64,000 nucleotides of DNA from PWQG01 sp050486205 (GTDB taxonomy: Bacteria > Pseudomonadota > Gammaproteobacteria > Pseudomonadales > Pseudohongiellaceae), in contig JBJHCW010000006.1 of the NCBI GenBank assembly GCA_050486205.1, positions 124,001 through 188,000 on the forward strand, written 5' to 3'. Below the pieces are notes generated by a model. It worked only from the letters and a program-made list of their open reading frames with translations, had not been told where the DNA came from and ran no database searches. Positions within the stretch are counted from its first letter, which is position 1; the number at the start of each line of letters is the position of its first letter. A program made the translations under genes and the position numbers. Shown piece after piece: positions 8,847 to 17,714 of the stretch.

Positions 8847-9113
8847 TTATTCGCTTTCGTCGAATCGGTTGCTGATCAATGTCCTGACTGCGTTCAGCGC
8901 CTCGCATTCATCGGCGCCATCGGCAATCACGTCCAGTTCGGTACCCTTGTTTGCGGCCAGCATCATGAGGGAAAGTATACTTTTGCCGTCCACCAGCTTT
9001 TCCTTGCCCACCTTTATGCTGCTGTCGAATTTGTTGCACAGTGTGGCAAGTCGGGACGCCGCACGCGCATGGAGGCCAGCTTTGTTGATGATGGTAACAC
9101 TGATCTTCTTCAT
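8847..9113 (-). CDS. ptsO: nitrogen-PTS phosphocarrier protein NPr
   Basis: This 88-residue HPr-like protein has the phosphorylatable His at residue 15 in AGLHARAAS and the conserved Ser45 in GKSILSLMMLAA. It relays phosphate from PtsP (EI-Ntr) to PtsN in the regulatory nitrogen PTS. The longer in-frame upstream extension lies inside rapZ, so the ATG at 9113, right after rapZ's stop, is the real start. It is the last of four same-strand genes rpoN-ptsN-rapZ-ptsO. Confidence 0.95.
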   Translation of the reverse strand: MKKISVTIINKAGLHARAASRLATLCNKFDSSIKVGKEKLVDGKSILSLMMLAANKGTELDVIADGADECEALNAVRTLISNRFDESE

Positions 9114-9120
9114 GTTGCCC

Positions 9121-9993
9121 TTACGGTTTGTCTTCCAACTGACGAAGTTCCCGATGCAAGGTCTGGACATTGTTGAACTGGCCGGCGAAGGCTGCTCTGA
9201 GTTGTTCGGCCATGTAGACCGAACGATGCTGGCCGCCCGTGCAGCCAATGGCCACGGTCATATAGCTGCGGTTGCTGGCCTCGAATTGTGGTAGCCAGGC
9301 TTCAAGGAAACCCTGTATGTCGCGCTGCATTTTATTCACCTCGGGTTCGGCCGACAGAAACGAGACCACCGCCGCATCCAGCCCGGTCAGTTTGCGCAGC
9401 GATGTATCCCAGTAGGGATTGGGCAGGCAACGCACATCAAACACAAGATCTGCATCGATGGGGACTCCACCTTTGTAGGCGAATGACTGGAACAGCAGGG
9501 CCAGCGACTTGTCCTTGCGATCGACCACACGCTGGCGAATGGTGTCGCGCAATTCGTGTATGGACAGATTGCTGGTGTCCAGCGTCAGGTTGGCCAGCGC
9601 CGCCAGAGGCTCGAGCAGGGTGCGCTCCATTTCGATGGCGTCACGAAGCCCCACAACAGTGCTGGTCAGTGGATGTTTGCGGCGACTCTCGCTGAACCGG
9701 CGTATCAGTGTCGGGCTGACGGCATCCAGAAATATCACTTCGGTTTCTATCGAGGTGGGTTCCAGTTCCCTGATGATGGCGGGCACGTTCTTCAGGTCTT
9801 CCCGAATGTTGCGCGCATCAATGCTCACAGCGATGCGCGGCACATCCACATGGTCACCGCGGATGCGCTGCACCAGGGCAGGCAGCAGGCTGGCCGGAAG
9901 ATTGTCAATGCAATAAAACCCATGATCCTCCAGCATGTTGAGCGCGGTGCTCTTGCCCGAGCCTGACCGGCCGCTGATTATGAGGAGTTTCAC
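9121..9993 (-). CDS. rapZ: RNase adapter protein RapZ
   Basis: This 290-residue protein has Walker A GRSGSGKS (residues 8-15) and the C-terminal motif GCTGGQHRSV, both hallmarks of RapZ/YvcJ. In E. coli RapZ binds GlcN6P and directs RNase E to the small RNA GlmZ, which controls glucosamine-6-phosphate synthase and so feeds envelope precursor supply. It sits between ptsN (7-base gap) and ptsO (7-base gap), the classic arrangement linking it to the nitrogen PTS. GTPase or ATPase activity is known for the family. Confidence 0.96.
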   Translation of the reverse strand: MKLLIISGRSGSGKSTALNMLEDHGFYCIDNLPASLLPALVQRIRGDHVDVPRIAVSIDARNIREDLKNVPAIIRELEPTSIETEVIFLDAVSPTLIRRFSESRRKHPLTSTVVGLRDAIEMERTLLEPLAALANLTLDTSNLSIHELRDTIRQRVVDRKDKSLALLFQSFAYKGGVPIDADLVFDVRCLPNPYWDTSLRKLTGLDAAVVSFLSAEPEVNKMQRDIQGFLEAWLPQFEASNRSYMTVAIGCTGGQHRSVYMAEQLRAAFAGQFNNVQTLHRELRQLEDKP

Positions 9994-10000
9994 AGTGGTC

Positions 10001-10480
10001 TCATCCGCTCTGGCTGATTTGTGCAGCCTGACTGAAACGAAGGGCGGTTTCGTAGAGCTGCTCGTTTGAACCCGCCTGTCGCAAGGCTTTGCAGAAGGCT
10101 TCGTCGTGGAACAGTTCCGCGAGTTTGCCCAGCACTTTCAGGTGCTCGTCGGTCTCTTCTTCGGGCACGATCAGGACAAACAGCAGATCCACGGACTGCG
10201 AGTCCATAGCGTCGAAGTCGATTCCCTCGTCCAGCGTCACCAGCGCACCCGTGATGCGTGTACAGCTTCCGACCCGGCAATGGGGAATGGCAATACCGTT
10301 GCCGACACCCGTGCTGCCCAGCTTTTCGCGGGCCAGCAGTGCGTTGTAGATGTCGTCGGCGGAAAGGTCTCTGGTTTTTTCGGCAATCAGTTCACTGATG
10401 GAGGTCAGGAATCGCTTCTTGCTGACGCCGGGCAGTCTGCAGAAACAGCGCTCGGGCGTTATCAGGGTTTCAAGCTGCAT
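10001..10480 (-). CDS. ptsN: nitrogen-PTS regulatory protein PtsN (EIIA-Ntr)
   Basis: This 159-residue EIIA-fructose-type domain has the active His67 in GIAIPHCR. PtsN is the terminal phosphoacceptor of the nitrogen PTS. It regulates potassium transport and other systems by its phosphorylation state rather than transporting sugar. It follows rpoN after an 86-base gap. In most relatives a ribosome hibernation gene (hpf) lies there; none fits here. Length is normal. Confidence 0.95.
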   Translation of the reverse strand: MQLETLITPERCFCRLPGVSKKRFLTSISELIAEKTRDLSADDIYNALLAREKLGSTGVGNGIAIPHCRVGSCTRITGALVTLDEGIDFDAMDSQSVDLLFVLIVPEEETDEHLKVLGKLAELFHDEAFCKALRQAGSNEQLYETALRFSQAAQISQSG

Positions 10481-10566
10481 GATGTCAGGTGACTCGTCAG
10501 GATAGCGGGGGTCAATGTCTGTGCAGGCGATATTCTATATCAAAGCCCGGTGGGTGAACACACCGC

Positions 10567-12060
10567 TCAGACCAGTCGCTTGCGTTCGTTTGACGGCGGA
10601 ATGGCCATGGATTCACGATACTTGGCGACCGTGCGACGCGCGACATTGATGCCCTGGTCTTCCAGGATCTTGGCAAGTTTGCTGTCGCTGAGCGGTTTAC
10701 GGGCATTCTCGGCGGCAACCAGTTTCTTGATCAGTGCCCGGATGGCGGTGGATGATGCCTCGCCGCCGTTGGCCATGCCTACGTGGCTGGAGAAGAAGTA
10801 TTTCAGTTCGAACACGCCACGTGGTGTGTGCATGTACTTCTGTGTGGTGACTCGCGAAATCGTGGATTCATGCATCTCCACCGCTTCGGCAATGTCGTGC
10901 AGCACCAGCGGTTTCATGGCTTCTTCGCCATGATCGAGAAAACCCTGTTGATGCTCAACTATACGACTGGCGACCTTGAGCAGGGTTTCGTTGCGGCTTT
11001 GCAGGCTTTTCAGGAACCAGCGAGCCTCCTGCAGATTGTCCCGCAGATAACCGTTGTCCTTGCCATTGTCAGCGCGTTTGACCAACGCGGCATAGTCAGG
11101 ATTGATGCGAAGTTTCGGTGCAGTTTCCGGGTTGAGTTCAACACGCCAGCGCCCGGATCGCGGATCCTTGGTGACAAACACATCGGGTACCACGTAATCG
11201 GCAACTTCTGTGCTGATTGCCGAGCCAGGGCGTGGGTCCAGTTTCTCGATTACCGCAATGGCATCGCGCAGTTCCGGCTCTTTCATTCGTGTCTGGCGCA
11301 TGATCTGGGCGTAATCGCGGCTGCCCAGTTGCTGCAGGTGGCTGCGTGCCAGAATGCGGGCATTTTTAATGGCGTCGGTCTCTGCTTCCCTGGGGATCTG
11401 TGCCAGTTGGATGAGCAGGCATTCGGACAGGTCTCGATAACCGACGCCCACCGGATCAAACTGCTGGATGCGGTGCAGCACGGCCAGTACTTCGTCAACG
11501 TCAATATCCAGTTCCGGCACCAGTCCGGCGTGGATGGACTCAATGTCGGAGGTAAGCATGCCGTTGGCATCTATGCTGTCAATCAGCGCAGTGGCAATAA
11601 CCCTGTCCACGTCTGACATATGGGTCAGGTTCAGTTGCCAGTGCAGATGATCGTGCAGCGTTTCGCTTGCCGTGTTGCGTGACTCAAAGTCGCCGCCGTC
11701 AAAATCCGATGTCGCTCCACCGCTGCTGTAATTGCTCTGATAGATGTCGTCCCAGTTGGTGTCAACGGGTAACTGATCGGGGATGTTTTCTTCCCAGCGG
11801 TGCTCCTCGCCATCTTCACCCGCAGTTTCCCTGGTGCTGGTCTTGTCCTGGCCGACCGGCTCTGCTGCCTGGGAGTTCTGCTCATAGGCTGGCGTGTCAT
11901 CAAAAGACTCATCCACTTCCAGCATGGGGTTGGATTCCAGTGCTTCGTGGATTTCCTGTTGAAGATCGAGCGTCGACAGCTGGAGGAGGCGTATCGCCTG
12001 CTGAAGCTGCGGCGTCATGGTCAACTGCTGACCGAGCTTGAGCTGTAGAGACAACTTCAT
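10567..12060 (-). CDS. rpoN: RNA polymerase sigma-54 factor
   Basis: This 497-residue protein begins with the Gln/Leu-rich activator-interacting region (LKLGQQLTMTPQLQQAI). An acidic linker follows at about residues 55-110, then the core-binding domain, a helix-turn-helix, and the RpoN box ARRTVAKYRE near residues 474-483. It needs enhancer-binding ATPases to melt -24/-12 promoters. It is placed between the lpt genes and the nitrogen PTS, as in Pseudomonas and E. coli. All regions are present and the length is normal. Confidence 0.97.
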   Translation of the reverse strand: MKLSLQLKLGQQLTMTPQLQQAIRLLQLSTLDLQQEIHEALESNPMLEVDESFDDTPAYEQNSQAAEPVGQDKTSTRETAGEDGEEHRWEENIPDQLPVDTNWDDIYQSNYSSGGATSDFDGGDFESRNTASETLHDHLHWQLNLTHMSDVDRVIATALIDSIDANGMLTSDIESIHAGLVPELDIDVDEVLAVLHRIQQFDPVGVGYRDLSECLLIQLAQIPREAETDAIKNARILARSHLQQLGSRDYAQIMRQTRMKEPELRDAIAVIEKLDPRPGSAISTEVADYVVPDVFVTKDPRSGRWRVELNPETAPKLRINPDYAALVKRADNGKDNGYLRDNLQEARWFLKSLQSRNETLLKVASRIVEHQQGFLDHGEEAMKPLVLHDIAEAVEMHESTISRVTTQKYMHTPRGVFELKYFFSSHVGMANGGEASSTAIRALIKKLVAAENARKPLSDSKLAKILEDQGINVARRTVAKYRESMAIPPSNERKRLV

Positions 12061-12132
12061 GGTTGCGAGTGCTTTGTCCGGGCTTGAATTGTGGGGTTAC
12101 CGGGGGCGTTACTTGATTATCGCCTAGCAATC

Positions 12133-12161
12133 ATCATGCCGATAGCGCATGAGTTTTGCAA
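12133..12161 (-). promoter_or_regulatory. possible sigma-70 promoter for rpoN
   Basis: On the minus strand a TTGCAA (12161-12156) is followed after 17 bases by CATGAT (12138-12133). The site lies in the 163-base gap between lptB and rpoN, about 75 bases before the rpoN start. The match to consensus is moderate. rpoN could also be read from the lpt transcript. Confidence 0.35.
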
Positions 12162-12223
12162 TACGGATTTTGCATGACGGGTGCGCTGGTGTGCAAGCAG
12201 GGCAAGTTGGCAAACGCTGGCCA

Positions 12224-12949
12224 TCAGTAGCGGAATTCGTGCCCGAGATAGACATCGCGCACCTTCTGGTTGGAAAGGATATCATCGGCCGCTCCCTCCG
12301 CGATGATGCGTCCCTCACTGACGATGTAGGCTTTTTCGCAGATATCCAGTGTTTCCCGGACGTTGTGATCGGTGAGCAGCACGCCGATTCCGCGCTCCTG
12401 CAGGTGGTGGATGATTTCCTTGATATCGCTGACCGATATCGGATCCACGCCGGCAAAAGGCTCGTCCAGCAGCACAAATCGTGGTTCGGTGGCCAGCGCG
12501 CGGGCAATCTCGGTGCGACGGCGCTCGCCACCGGAAAGCGCCATGCCTTTGTTGTCCCGGATGTGGTTGATGTTGAACTCCTGCAGCAGCGACTCCATGC
12601 GCTGTCGGCGTCCATTGCGGTCGAGATCCTTGCGGGTCTGAAGTATCGCCATGATGTTTTCGGCCACTGTCAGATTGCGAAAGATAGACGAGTCCTGGGG
12701 CAGGTAGCCCAGCCCGTAGCGCGCGCGCACATGCATGGGTTGGCGGGTCAGATCAGTGTTGTTGACACGAATTGCGCCGCGATCTGCGCGGATCAGCCCG
12801 ACGATCATGTAGAAACAGGTGGTTTTACCGGCCCCGTTGGGGCCCAGCAGTCCAACAATCTGGCCGCTGCCAACGCTGATTGAAACATCACTGACGACCT
12901 GTCGGCCTTTGTAGGCTTTGGCCAGATGCTGTGCAGTCAACAGGTCCAT
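12224..12949 (-). CDS. lptB: LPS export ABC transporter ATPase LptB
   Basis: This 241-residue ABC ATPase powers LPS extraction from the inner membrane with LptFG. Walker A is GPNGAGKT (residues 36-43), the signature LSGGE is at 138-142, and Walker B FVLLDEP is at 158-164. The Q-loop Gln is in YLPQDSS. Its start overlaps the lptA stop by the ATGA junction, so the two are coupled. It lies in the conserved order kdsD-kdsC-lptC-lptA-lptB-rpoN. Confidence 0.97.
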   Translation of the reverse strand: MDLLTAQHLAKAYKGRQVVSDVSISVGSGQIVGLLGPNGAGKTTCFYMIVGLIRADRGAIRVNNTDLTRQPMHVRARYGLGYLPQDSSIFRNLTVAENIMAILQTRKDLDRNGRRQRMESLLQEFNINHIRDNKGMALSGGERRRTEIARALATEPRFVLLDEPFAGVDPISVSDIKEIIHHLQERGIGVLLTDHNVRETLDICEKAYIVSEGRIIAEGAADDILSNQKVRDVYLGHEFRY

Positions 12950-13530
12950 CAGTCAGTTCTCGGAGCCAGCACGCCGCTGCAGGGGCCGGTGGATTCGGTG
13001 GTTTCGGATTCCAGGAAATGCCTGATCAGGACACATTGCAGTGCGGTGCGGCCGCTGGTGAATCTGGCGTCGCCGATGAATTCGATAATAGTCTGCTGGG
13101 GGTCACGGCTGCGATCCAGGTAGTACACAATGCTGTCACTGCTGCCCTGGACCATGTCGGCATCGGCGGCCAGACGTCGCTCAAACCGCGCCGGCGCGCC
13201 TTCCACGGTGACGCGCAGGATATCGCCGGTTTCCGGGTCCTGTTCCAGTCGTGCCGTATCGCCCCAAAGCTGTGACTCACCCTGGCGTACGTGTACGTTG
13301 CCCCGCAGGGTAGTGACACGCATGCCGTCAATGTTTTCAATGGTACCGCCTCCATCGGAGCGATACTCGATATCTTCGCCGCTGTCCACCTGAGCTGCAA
13401 TGGTTGCTGTTGCCATCAGCGGGAACAGGCAGCACAACACAAGGCCGGCCAGTTTCACGCAGTGCCCGATGGCAGAGCGGACACTGGCAGTCTTGTCATG
13501 TGCAGACAGCTCAGCGAGCCTGTTGATCAT
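12949..13530 (-). CDS. lptA: LPS transport periplasmic protein LptA
   Basis: This 193-residue periplasmic bridge protein carries LPS from LptC to LptDE. It has an uncleaved or cleavable N-terminal hydrophobic segment (about residues 24-46, ending near AAQVD). An OstA/jelly-roll domain follows, with the characteristic MRVTTLRGNVHVRQGES. I chose the ATG at 13530, which has a GAAGG about 8 bases upstream; a TTG 15 bases further up is the alternative. The start lies inside the end of lptC (20-base overlap) and the stop overlaps lptB. Confidence 0.92.
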   Translation of the reverse strand: MINRLAELSAHDKTASVRSAIGHCVKLAGLVLCCLFPLMATATIAAQVDSGEDIEYRSDGGGTIENIDGMRVTTLRGNVHVRQGESQLWGDTARLEQDPETGDILRVTVEGAPARFERRLAADADMVQGSSDSIVYYLDRSRDPQQTIIEFIGDARFTSGRTALQCVLIRHFLESETTESTGPCSGVLAPRTD

Positions 13531-14110
13531 AATATCGGCCTTCAAGGTCGGAGAGGAATGTGAGTCGATCCAGCGACAATTCGGCGATCACGCCGGTGGC
13601 CTGTTGCTCAAAGCCGTTGCCGCTGATGTAGACACGCTGGTTGGTACGCAGTACTTCGGCATCGGGCTCGATGATCAGGAATCCGGTCTGCATACGCATC
13701 AGAAAACCGGATTCATCACTGTGAACCACATTGACGCGATTGATAAGCTCCATGCGCTCGATACCCGATACGGTGCCGCTGTTGCCCAGGATGCGGCCCT
13801 GATCCGCGCTCACATCCCAGCGCTGAACTGCGTTGTCAAACAACCGGATGACCGGGCGCGTGAGTTCGGTTCGGGCCGTGCCAAACGTCATCTGGCTTTC
13901 GGCCTGCACGGTGTATTCAAGCTGTCCACTTTCACCATACAGCGATGTGTGTATGTCGCGGGCAAAACTGTCATGAAGTGTTTCCTGATCCAGGTCCGAG
14001 GTATCCACCAGAATGGCGTTGTCCTGCTGCCAGGGTTGAAGCAGCAACACGACCGCAGCGGCTGCTCCGGCAATGGCGGCGATGTACCAGCGTTTTTCCA
14101 GTCTGATCAT
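13511..14110 (-). CDS. lptC: LPS export protein LptC
   Basis: This 199-residue bitopic inner-membrane protein has one N-terminal membrane helix (about residues 9-25) and a periplasmic jelly-roll domain. It receives LPS from the LptBFG transporter and passes it to LptA. The family features are a short cytoplasmic N-terminus, then W-Y and a hydrophobic stretch, and conserved patterns around QVQAE-like strands. Sequence identity in LptC is low between genera, so the call rests on fold features and on its exact position between kdsC and lptA. Confidence 0.9.
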   Translation of the reverse strand: MIRLEKRWYIAAIAGAAAAVVLLLQPWQQDNAILVDTSDLDQETLHDSFARDIHTSLYGESGQLEYTVQAESQMTFGTARTELTRPVIRLFDNAVQRWDVSADQGRILGNSGTVSGIERMELINRVNVVHSDESGFLMRMQTGFLIIEPDAEVLRTNQRVYISGNGFEQQATGVIAELSLDRLTFLSDLEGRYYDQQAR

Positions 14111-14140
14111 TGTGTCTGGCCCTGTACTGATCGTGGCGGA

Positions 14141-14680
14141 TTACAGAAACTGTGCAATCGCCACCTCGTAGGCGCCCTGCGCCTTGAGCAGGAAGTCTGC
14201 CAGCTCCCGAACGGCACCGCAGCCCCCGGGTTTCACGGTGCAACCCTGGGCGTAACTGCGCAGGGTCGGATGACCGTTGGGTACGGTGATACCAAGGCGC
14301 GCAGCCCGGATCGCCCGCAGGTCAGGCAGATCATCACCCATATAGGCCAGATGTTCCAGCTGCATGCCGGATGCCTCACAAAGCGCCAACAGGGCCTCAC
14401 GCTTGTCTTCCCGGCCCTGGATCAGCCTGGTGATGCCAAGCTCCTCGGCCCGACGCGACAACATCGGCGATTGGCGACCGCTTATGATGGCCACCTCGAT
14501 GCCGTTCTGCTGCAGCAGCTTGATGCCAAGACCGTCCAGGATGTTGAACTGCTTCAGTTCCTCGCCGCTGCTGGTGTAGAGCAGTTCACCGTTGGTCAAC
14601 ACGCCGTCCACATCCAGCACCAGTGTGCGGACCTCGCGTGCACGGGTCGTTATGTCGTCTATGCTGGTGAGTATTTGCAT
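14141..14680 (-). CDS. kdsC: 3-deoxy-D-manno-octulosonate 8-phosphate phosphatase KdsC
   Basis: This HAD-superfamily phosphatase removes phosphate from Kdo 8-phosphate in Kdo synthesis. The nucleophile motif is LDVDGVLT, with the two Asp residues at about positions 23 and 25. The later motifs SGR and GDDLPDL are present, as is the C-terminal GGCGAVRELADFLL typical of KdsC. I chose the ATG at 14680 (179 residues); a GTG at 14695 overlapping the kdsD stop would add five residues. Confidence 0.95.
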   Translation of the reverse strand: MQILTSIDDITTRAREVRTLVLDVDGVLTNGELLYTSSGEELKQFNILDGLGIKLLQQNGIEVAIISGRQSPMLSRRAEELGITRLIQGREDKREALLALCEASGMQLEHLAYMGDDLPDLRAIRAARLGITVPNGHPTLRSYAQGCTVKPGGCGAVRELADFLLKAQGAYEVAIAQFL

Positions 14681-14694
14681 GTCAGGATGGACCA

Positions 14695-15669
14695 CTAGAC
14701 GACGTTGGCGCGTAAAAGGTCGTGCATTCGGATGATACCGTTCATCCGGTTGCTGCTGTCAACCACGACCAGCGTGTAGATACTGTTGTCCTGCATGATG
14801 CGCGCTGCTTCCGACGCCAGTGCTGTGTCCGCAATGGTTTTGCTGTTGCGTGACATAACCTCGTCCACAGCAATCCGCATGACATCATGTCCTGCATCCA
14901 GGGTGCGTCGCAGGTCACCATCGGTAAAAACACCGAGCAGGTCATTGTCTGATGAAATGACCGTGGTCATGCCCAGGCCCTTGCTGCTGATCTCATAGAG
15001 CGCATCGCGCAACAGGGTGCCGCTGCGTACGCTTGGAATGGCGTTTCCCGCATGCATGACATCGCGCACTCTCAGCAGCAGCCGTCGGCCCAGCCTGCCG
15101 CCAGGATGGGAGAAGGCAAAATCTTCCTGGGTGAAGCCGCGTGCTTCCAGCAGCGCCATGGCCATCGCGTCTCCCAGTACCAGCGCGACGGTGGTGCTGG
15201 CCGTTGGCGCCTGGCCCAACGGGCAGGCCTCCTCGGCAACACTGGCGTCAATGGCAACGTCGGCCGTGCTGGCCATGGTTGAGTCCAGATTGCCGGTCAT
15301 GCAGATCAGCGGTACACCCTTGCGTTTGAAAAGGGGCAGTATGGCCAGGATTTCCGCGGTGGTTCCCGAGTTGGACAGTGCCAGCACCACGTCTTTTTCC
15401 GTGATCATGCCCAGATCGCCGTGGCTGGCTTCAGCCGGGTGGACAAACATGGCCGGGCTGCCAGTGCTGGACAGCGTGGCGGCGATCTTGCGCGCGATAT
15501 GCCCGGATTTTCCCATGCCAGTCACCACGATGCGGCCCTGGCATTCAAGCATCAGCCGGCAGGCGCGCGCAAAACCCTCCCCGATACGGCCCGGCAGTGT
15601 GCCAATGGCAGCGTGCTCGATTTGTATGGTGCGCAGGGCGCTCTGGATGATCAGGTTGTCGTCGGGCAT
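14695..15669 (-). CDS. kdsD: D-arabinose 5-phosphate isomerase KdsD
   Basis: This 324-residue protein has an N-terminal SIS sugar-isomerase domain (GMGKSGHIARKIAATLSSTG, SNSGTTAEI) and two C-terminal CBS domains. It converts ribulose 5-phosphate to arabinose 5-phosphate for Kdo. I chose the ATG at 15669 (MPDDNLIIQSALRTI), since the in-frame upstream extension of 32 residues has no family resemblance. It lies next to kdsC, the next-but-one enzyme of the pathway, with the stop overlapping the alternative kdsC start. Confidence 0.95.
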   Translation of the reverse strand: MPDDNLIIQSALRTIQIEHAAIGTLPGRIGEGFARACRLMLECQGRIVVTGMGKSGHIARKIAATLSSTGSPAMFVHPAEASHGDLGMITEKDVVLALSNSGTTAEILAILPLFKRKGVPLICMTGNLDSTMASTADVAIDASVAEEACPLGQAPTASTTVALVLGDAMAMALLEARGFTQEDFAFSHPGGRLGRRLLLRVRDVMHAGNAIPSVRSGTLLRDALYEISSKGLGMTTVISSDNDLLGVFTDGDLRRTLDAGHDVMRIAVDEVMSRNSKTIADTALASEAARIMQDNSIYTLVVVDSSNRMNGIIRMHDLLRANVV

Positions 15670-15727
15670 GGGGAGAGGGTGATTCCTTTCTCGGTGGTCT
15701 GTCTCGATGACGTGTAACGGTGGCTGG

Positions 15728-16681
15728 TCACAATTGCAGGTACATGATGCCAAACCAGCCGGCATAAATACACAGAAAGCCGATACCGCTGAGGCGCCCG
15801 ATGGCGCCGCCCCGTTTGATGGCCAGGTAGCAGAGTGCAGACAGCAGCAGTGTCAGCACCAGCATCGCCGTGTAATCACGCCAGACCAGCATGGCATCAA
15901 TCGGGCCGGGGCTGAGCAGACCGGGAAAGGGCAGCACGATCAGCAGGTTCATGATATTCGAGCCGATGATGTTGCCAATAGCCAGATCATGGTGGCCACG
16001 CATGGCGCAGGCCACAGTGGAGGCAAGTTCGGGCAGGCTGGTACCCAGTGCCACCAGGGTAAGGCCTATGATGGCGGGCGCCACCTGGAAGGTTTCTGCC
16101 ACCGAGATGGCCGCGCGCACCAGCGCTTCGGCACTGAGTATCAGCAGTAACAGGCCAAAAATCAGCCAGGCCGCCGCGCGCCAGTTGCTCAGGGTGTCTG
16201 CGTCGGTCAGGTCGCTGTCATCGGGAATCACCGCACTGCTGCGGAAATTCACCAGGTAGTAGGCAAAAAAGGCAACAATGGCGATCAGAATCAGGCTGTC
16301 GACCACGCCCAGCACAAAATTGGCCATCAACAGACCGGTGATGGCGGTCACAAAGATCATGGCCGGCAGTTCCCGGCGACTCAGGCTGGCCGGTGGTGTC
16401 AAGGGTTTTATGATTGCAGCAATGCCCACGGCCACGCCGACATTAAAAATGTTCGATCCAATGGCGTTGCCAATGGCCAGTTCGGGTTCGTCGGCCAGCG
16501 CGGAGGCGGCCGAAGAGAATATTTCAGGAGCCGAGGTACCGAATGCGACAACCGTCAGTCCGATCACCAACGGCGACACTTCCAGATTGCGGGCCAGAGC
16601 GGATGCGCCGAAGACAAATTTGTCGGCGCCCCAGATCAAGCCGACAAAACCCAGACAGATTATGGTGATGTCTAGCAGCAT
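15728..16681 (-). CDS. yrbG: calcium/sodium antiporter (CaCA family, YrbG-like)
   Basis: This 317-residue inner-membrane protein has the two internally homologous halves of the CaCA exchangers. Each half carries an alpha repeat: GLTVVAFGTSAPEIF near residue 40 and GLTLVALGTSLPELA in the second half, with the GNAIGSNIFN and GNIIGSNIMN partners. The inverted halves face opposite sides of the membrane and bind Ca2+ through the acidic residues. I chose the ATG at 16681. It heads the kds-lpt transcript, divergent from mlaC, as in E. coli. The physiological role of YrbG is not settled. Confidence 0.93.
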   Translation of the reverse strand: MLLDITIICLGFVGLIWGADKFVFGASALARNLEVSPLVIGLTVVAFGTSAPEIFSSAASALADEPELAIGNAIGSNIFNVGVAVGIAAIIKPLTPPASLSRRELPAMIFVTAITGLLMANFVLGVVDSLILIAIVAFFAYYLVNFRSSAVIPDDSDLTDADTLSNWRAAAWLIFGLLLLILSAEALVRAAISVAETFQVAPAIIGLTLVALGTSLPELASTVACAMRGHHDLAIGNIIGSNIMNLLIVLPFPGLLSPGPIDAMLVWRDYTAMLVLTLLLSALCYLAIKRGGAIGRLSGIGFLCIYAGWFGIMYLQL

Positions 16682-16814
16682 GGTACCTGGTACAGCGTTG
16701 CCGGAATAGCAGGGCACCAATTAGACGAAGGTTTGTGACCGTTTGCAAGTAGTAATTTATTGACCGGCGCAATTGATGTAAACTCGGCCTCTGCCCTGAA
16801 TCGGAGGAAAGCAG

Positions 16815-17417
16815 ATGAATATTGTGCGTAGAGCCATACTGTTACTCGCGACAGTGGTATTTTTGCCAGTGGCCAGCCATGCGACTGAAATGTCGGCCGT
16901 GGAAGCTGCCGAGCAGGCTGTCACGTCCCTGCTTGAGCGCGTAGAGGAGTTGCGCCCGTACTATCAGTCGGACGAGGCGCGTTACTACGCTGGTATAGAG
17001 GAAGAAGTGGCAAAGTTTGTCGACTTCCGGGAAGTTGCCATTGGTGTCATGGCCCGGTTTTCCAGGGATGCCACTGATGAGCAGATCGATGCTTTTGCCG
17101 ATAAGCTTCGCGCCACGCTGACCCGCTTCTACGGATCCGCGCTGGTGGAGTATGGCGGGCAGAGCATCACCTACCAGCCGCCGTCCGAGCCACCTTCTGA
17201 TCCGGAGCAGGCGACCAATGTACGCTTGCAGATTTCCGGTGATGGCGCGCGCATCGAACTTCAGTCGACCATGTTTCTGAACGATGAAGGTGAGTGGAAG
17301 CTGCGAAACCTGTTTGTCGGCGGCATCAATCTGCGCAGGCAGTATCACACCCAGTTTGCGGCTCTCATGTCGCGGCACAACAATGACATTGACGCGGCAA
17401 TCAATGCCTGGCAATGA
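16815..17417 (+). CDS. mlaC: phospholipid-binding protein MlaC
   Basis: This 200-residue protein has a Sec signal (cleavage likely after SHA, about residue 23) and a Tol_Tol_Ttg2/MlaC domain. The motifs VDFREVAIGVMARFSR and LRNLFVGGINL are characteristic. MlaC shuttles phospholipids through the periplasm between MlaA and MlaFEDB. In relatives it is the fourth gene of mlaFEDCB. Here it is the first gene after the divergent yrbG, with only about 130 bases for a promoter and no mlaF, mlaE or mlaD upstream and no mlaB downstream. A good Shine-Dalgarno (GGAGGAAA) precedes the ATG. Confidence 0.93.
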   Translation: MNIVRRAILLLATVVFLPVASHATEMSAVEAAEQAVTSLLERVEELRPYYQSDEARYYAGIEEEVAKFVDFREVAIGVMARFSRDATDEQIDAFADKLRATLTRFYGSALVEYGGQSITYQPPSEPPSDPEQATNVRLQISGDGARIELQSTMFLNDEGEWKLRNLFVGGINLRRQYHTQFAALMSRHNNDIDAAINAWQ

Positions 17418-17447
17418 CATCCAACGTCAAGCTAACGGACTCTTATT

Positions 17448-17687
17448 TTGGACAGCAGTACTATAGAAGCGCTACTCAAGGCACAACTCCCCGATTGTGA
17501 CGTCAGCGTCCAGGGCGGTGGTGGCAAGTTTCAGGTCACCGCCATCGGGGAGGTATTCGATGGGCTCAATGCGGTCAGACGCCAGCAGAAGATCTATCAG
17601 ATATTGAACGAGCATATAGTTTCCGGTGCCATCCATGCGGTCAGCATGCAATTGATGACGCAGGATGAAGCCAGTGGTGCCGGTTGA
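17448..17687 (+). CDS. ibaG: BolA-family protein IbaG
   Basis: This 79-residue BolA/IbaG-type protein carries the family signature (GEVFDGLNAVRRQQKIYQIL, then IHAVSMQ with the conserved His). These proteins act with monothiol glutaredoxins in Fe-S handling. The position usually filled by His before FQV in E. coli IbaG is Lys here (GGGGKFQV). The start is TTG at 17448, as no ATG or GTG precedes the conserved region. It lies between mlaC and murA, the expected neighbourhood except for mlaB. Confidence 0.88.
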   Translation: MDSSTIEALLKAQLPDCDVSVQGGGGKFQVTAIGEVFDGLNAVRRQQKIYQILNEHIVSGAIHAVSMQLMTQDEASGAG

Positions 17688-17714
17688 CCGGCTGTCGAAT
17701 ACACAGGACACATA

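Noticed and set aside
10512..10718. Short frame between ptsN and rpoN as a relic of hpf
   Set aside because: It overlaps the end of rpoN in another frame and shows no HPF-like sequence.
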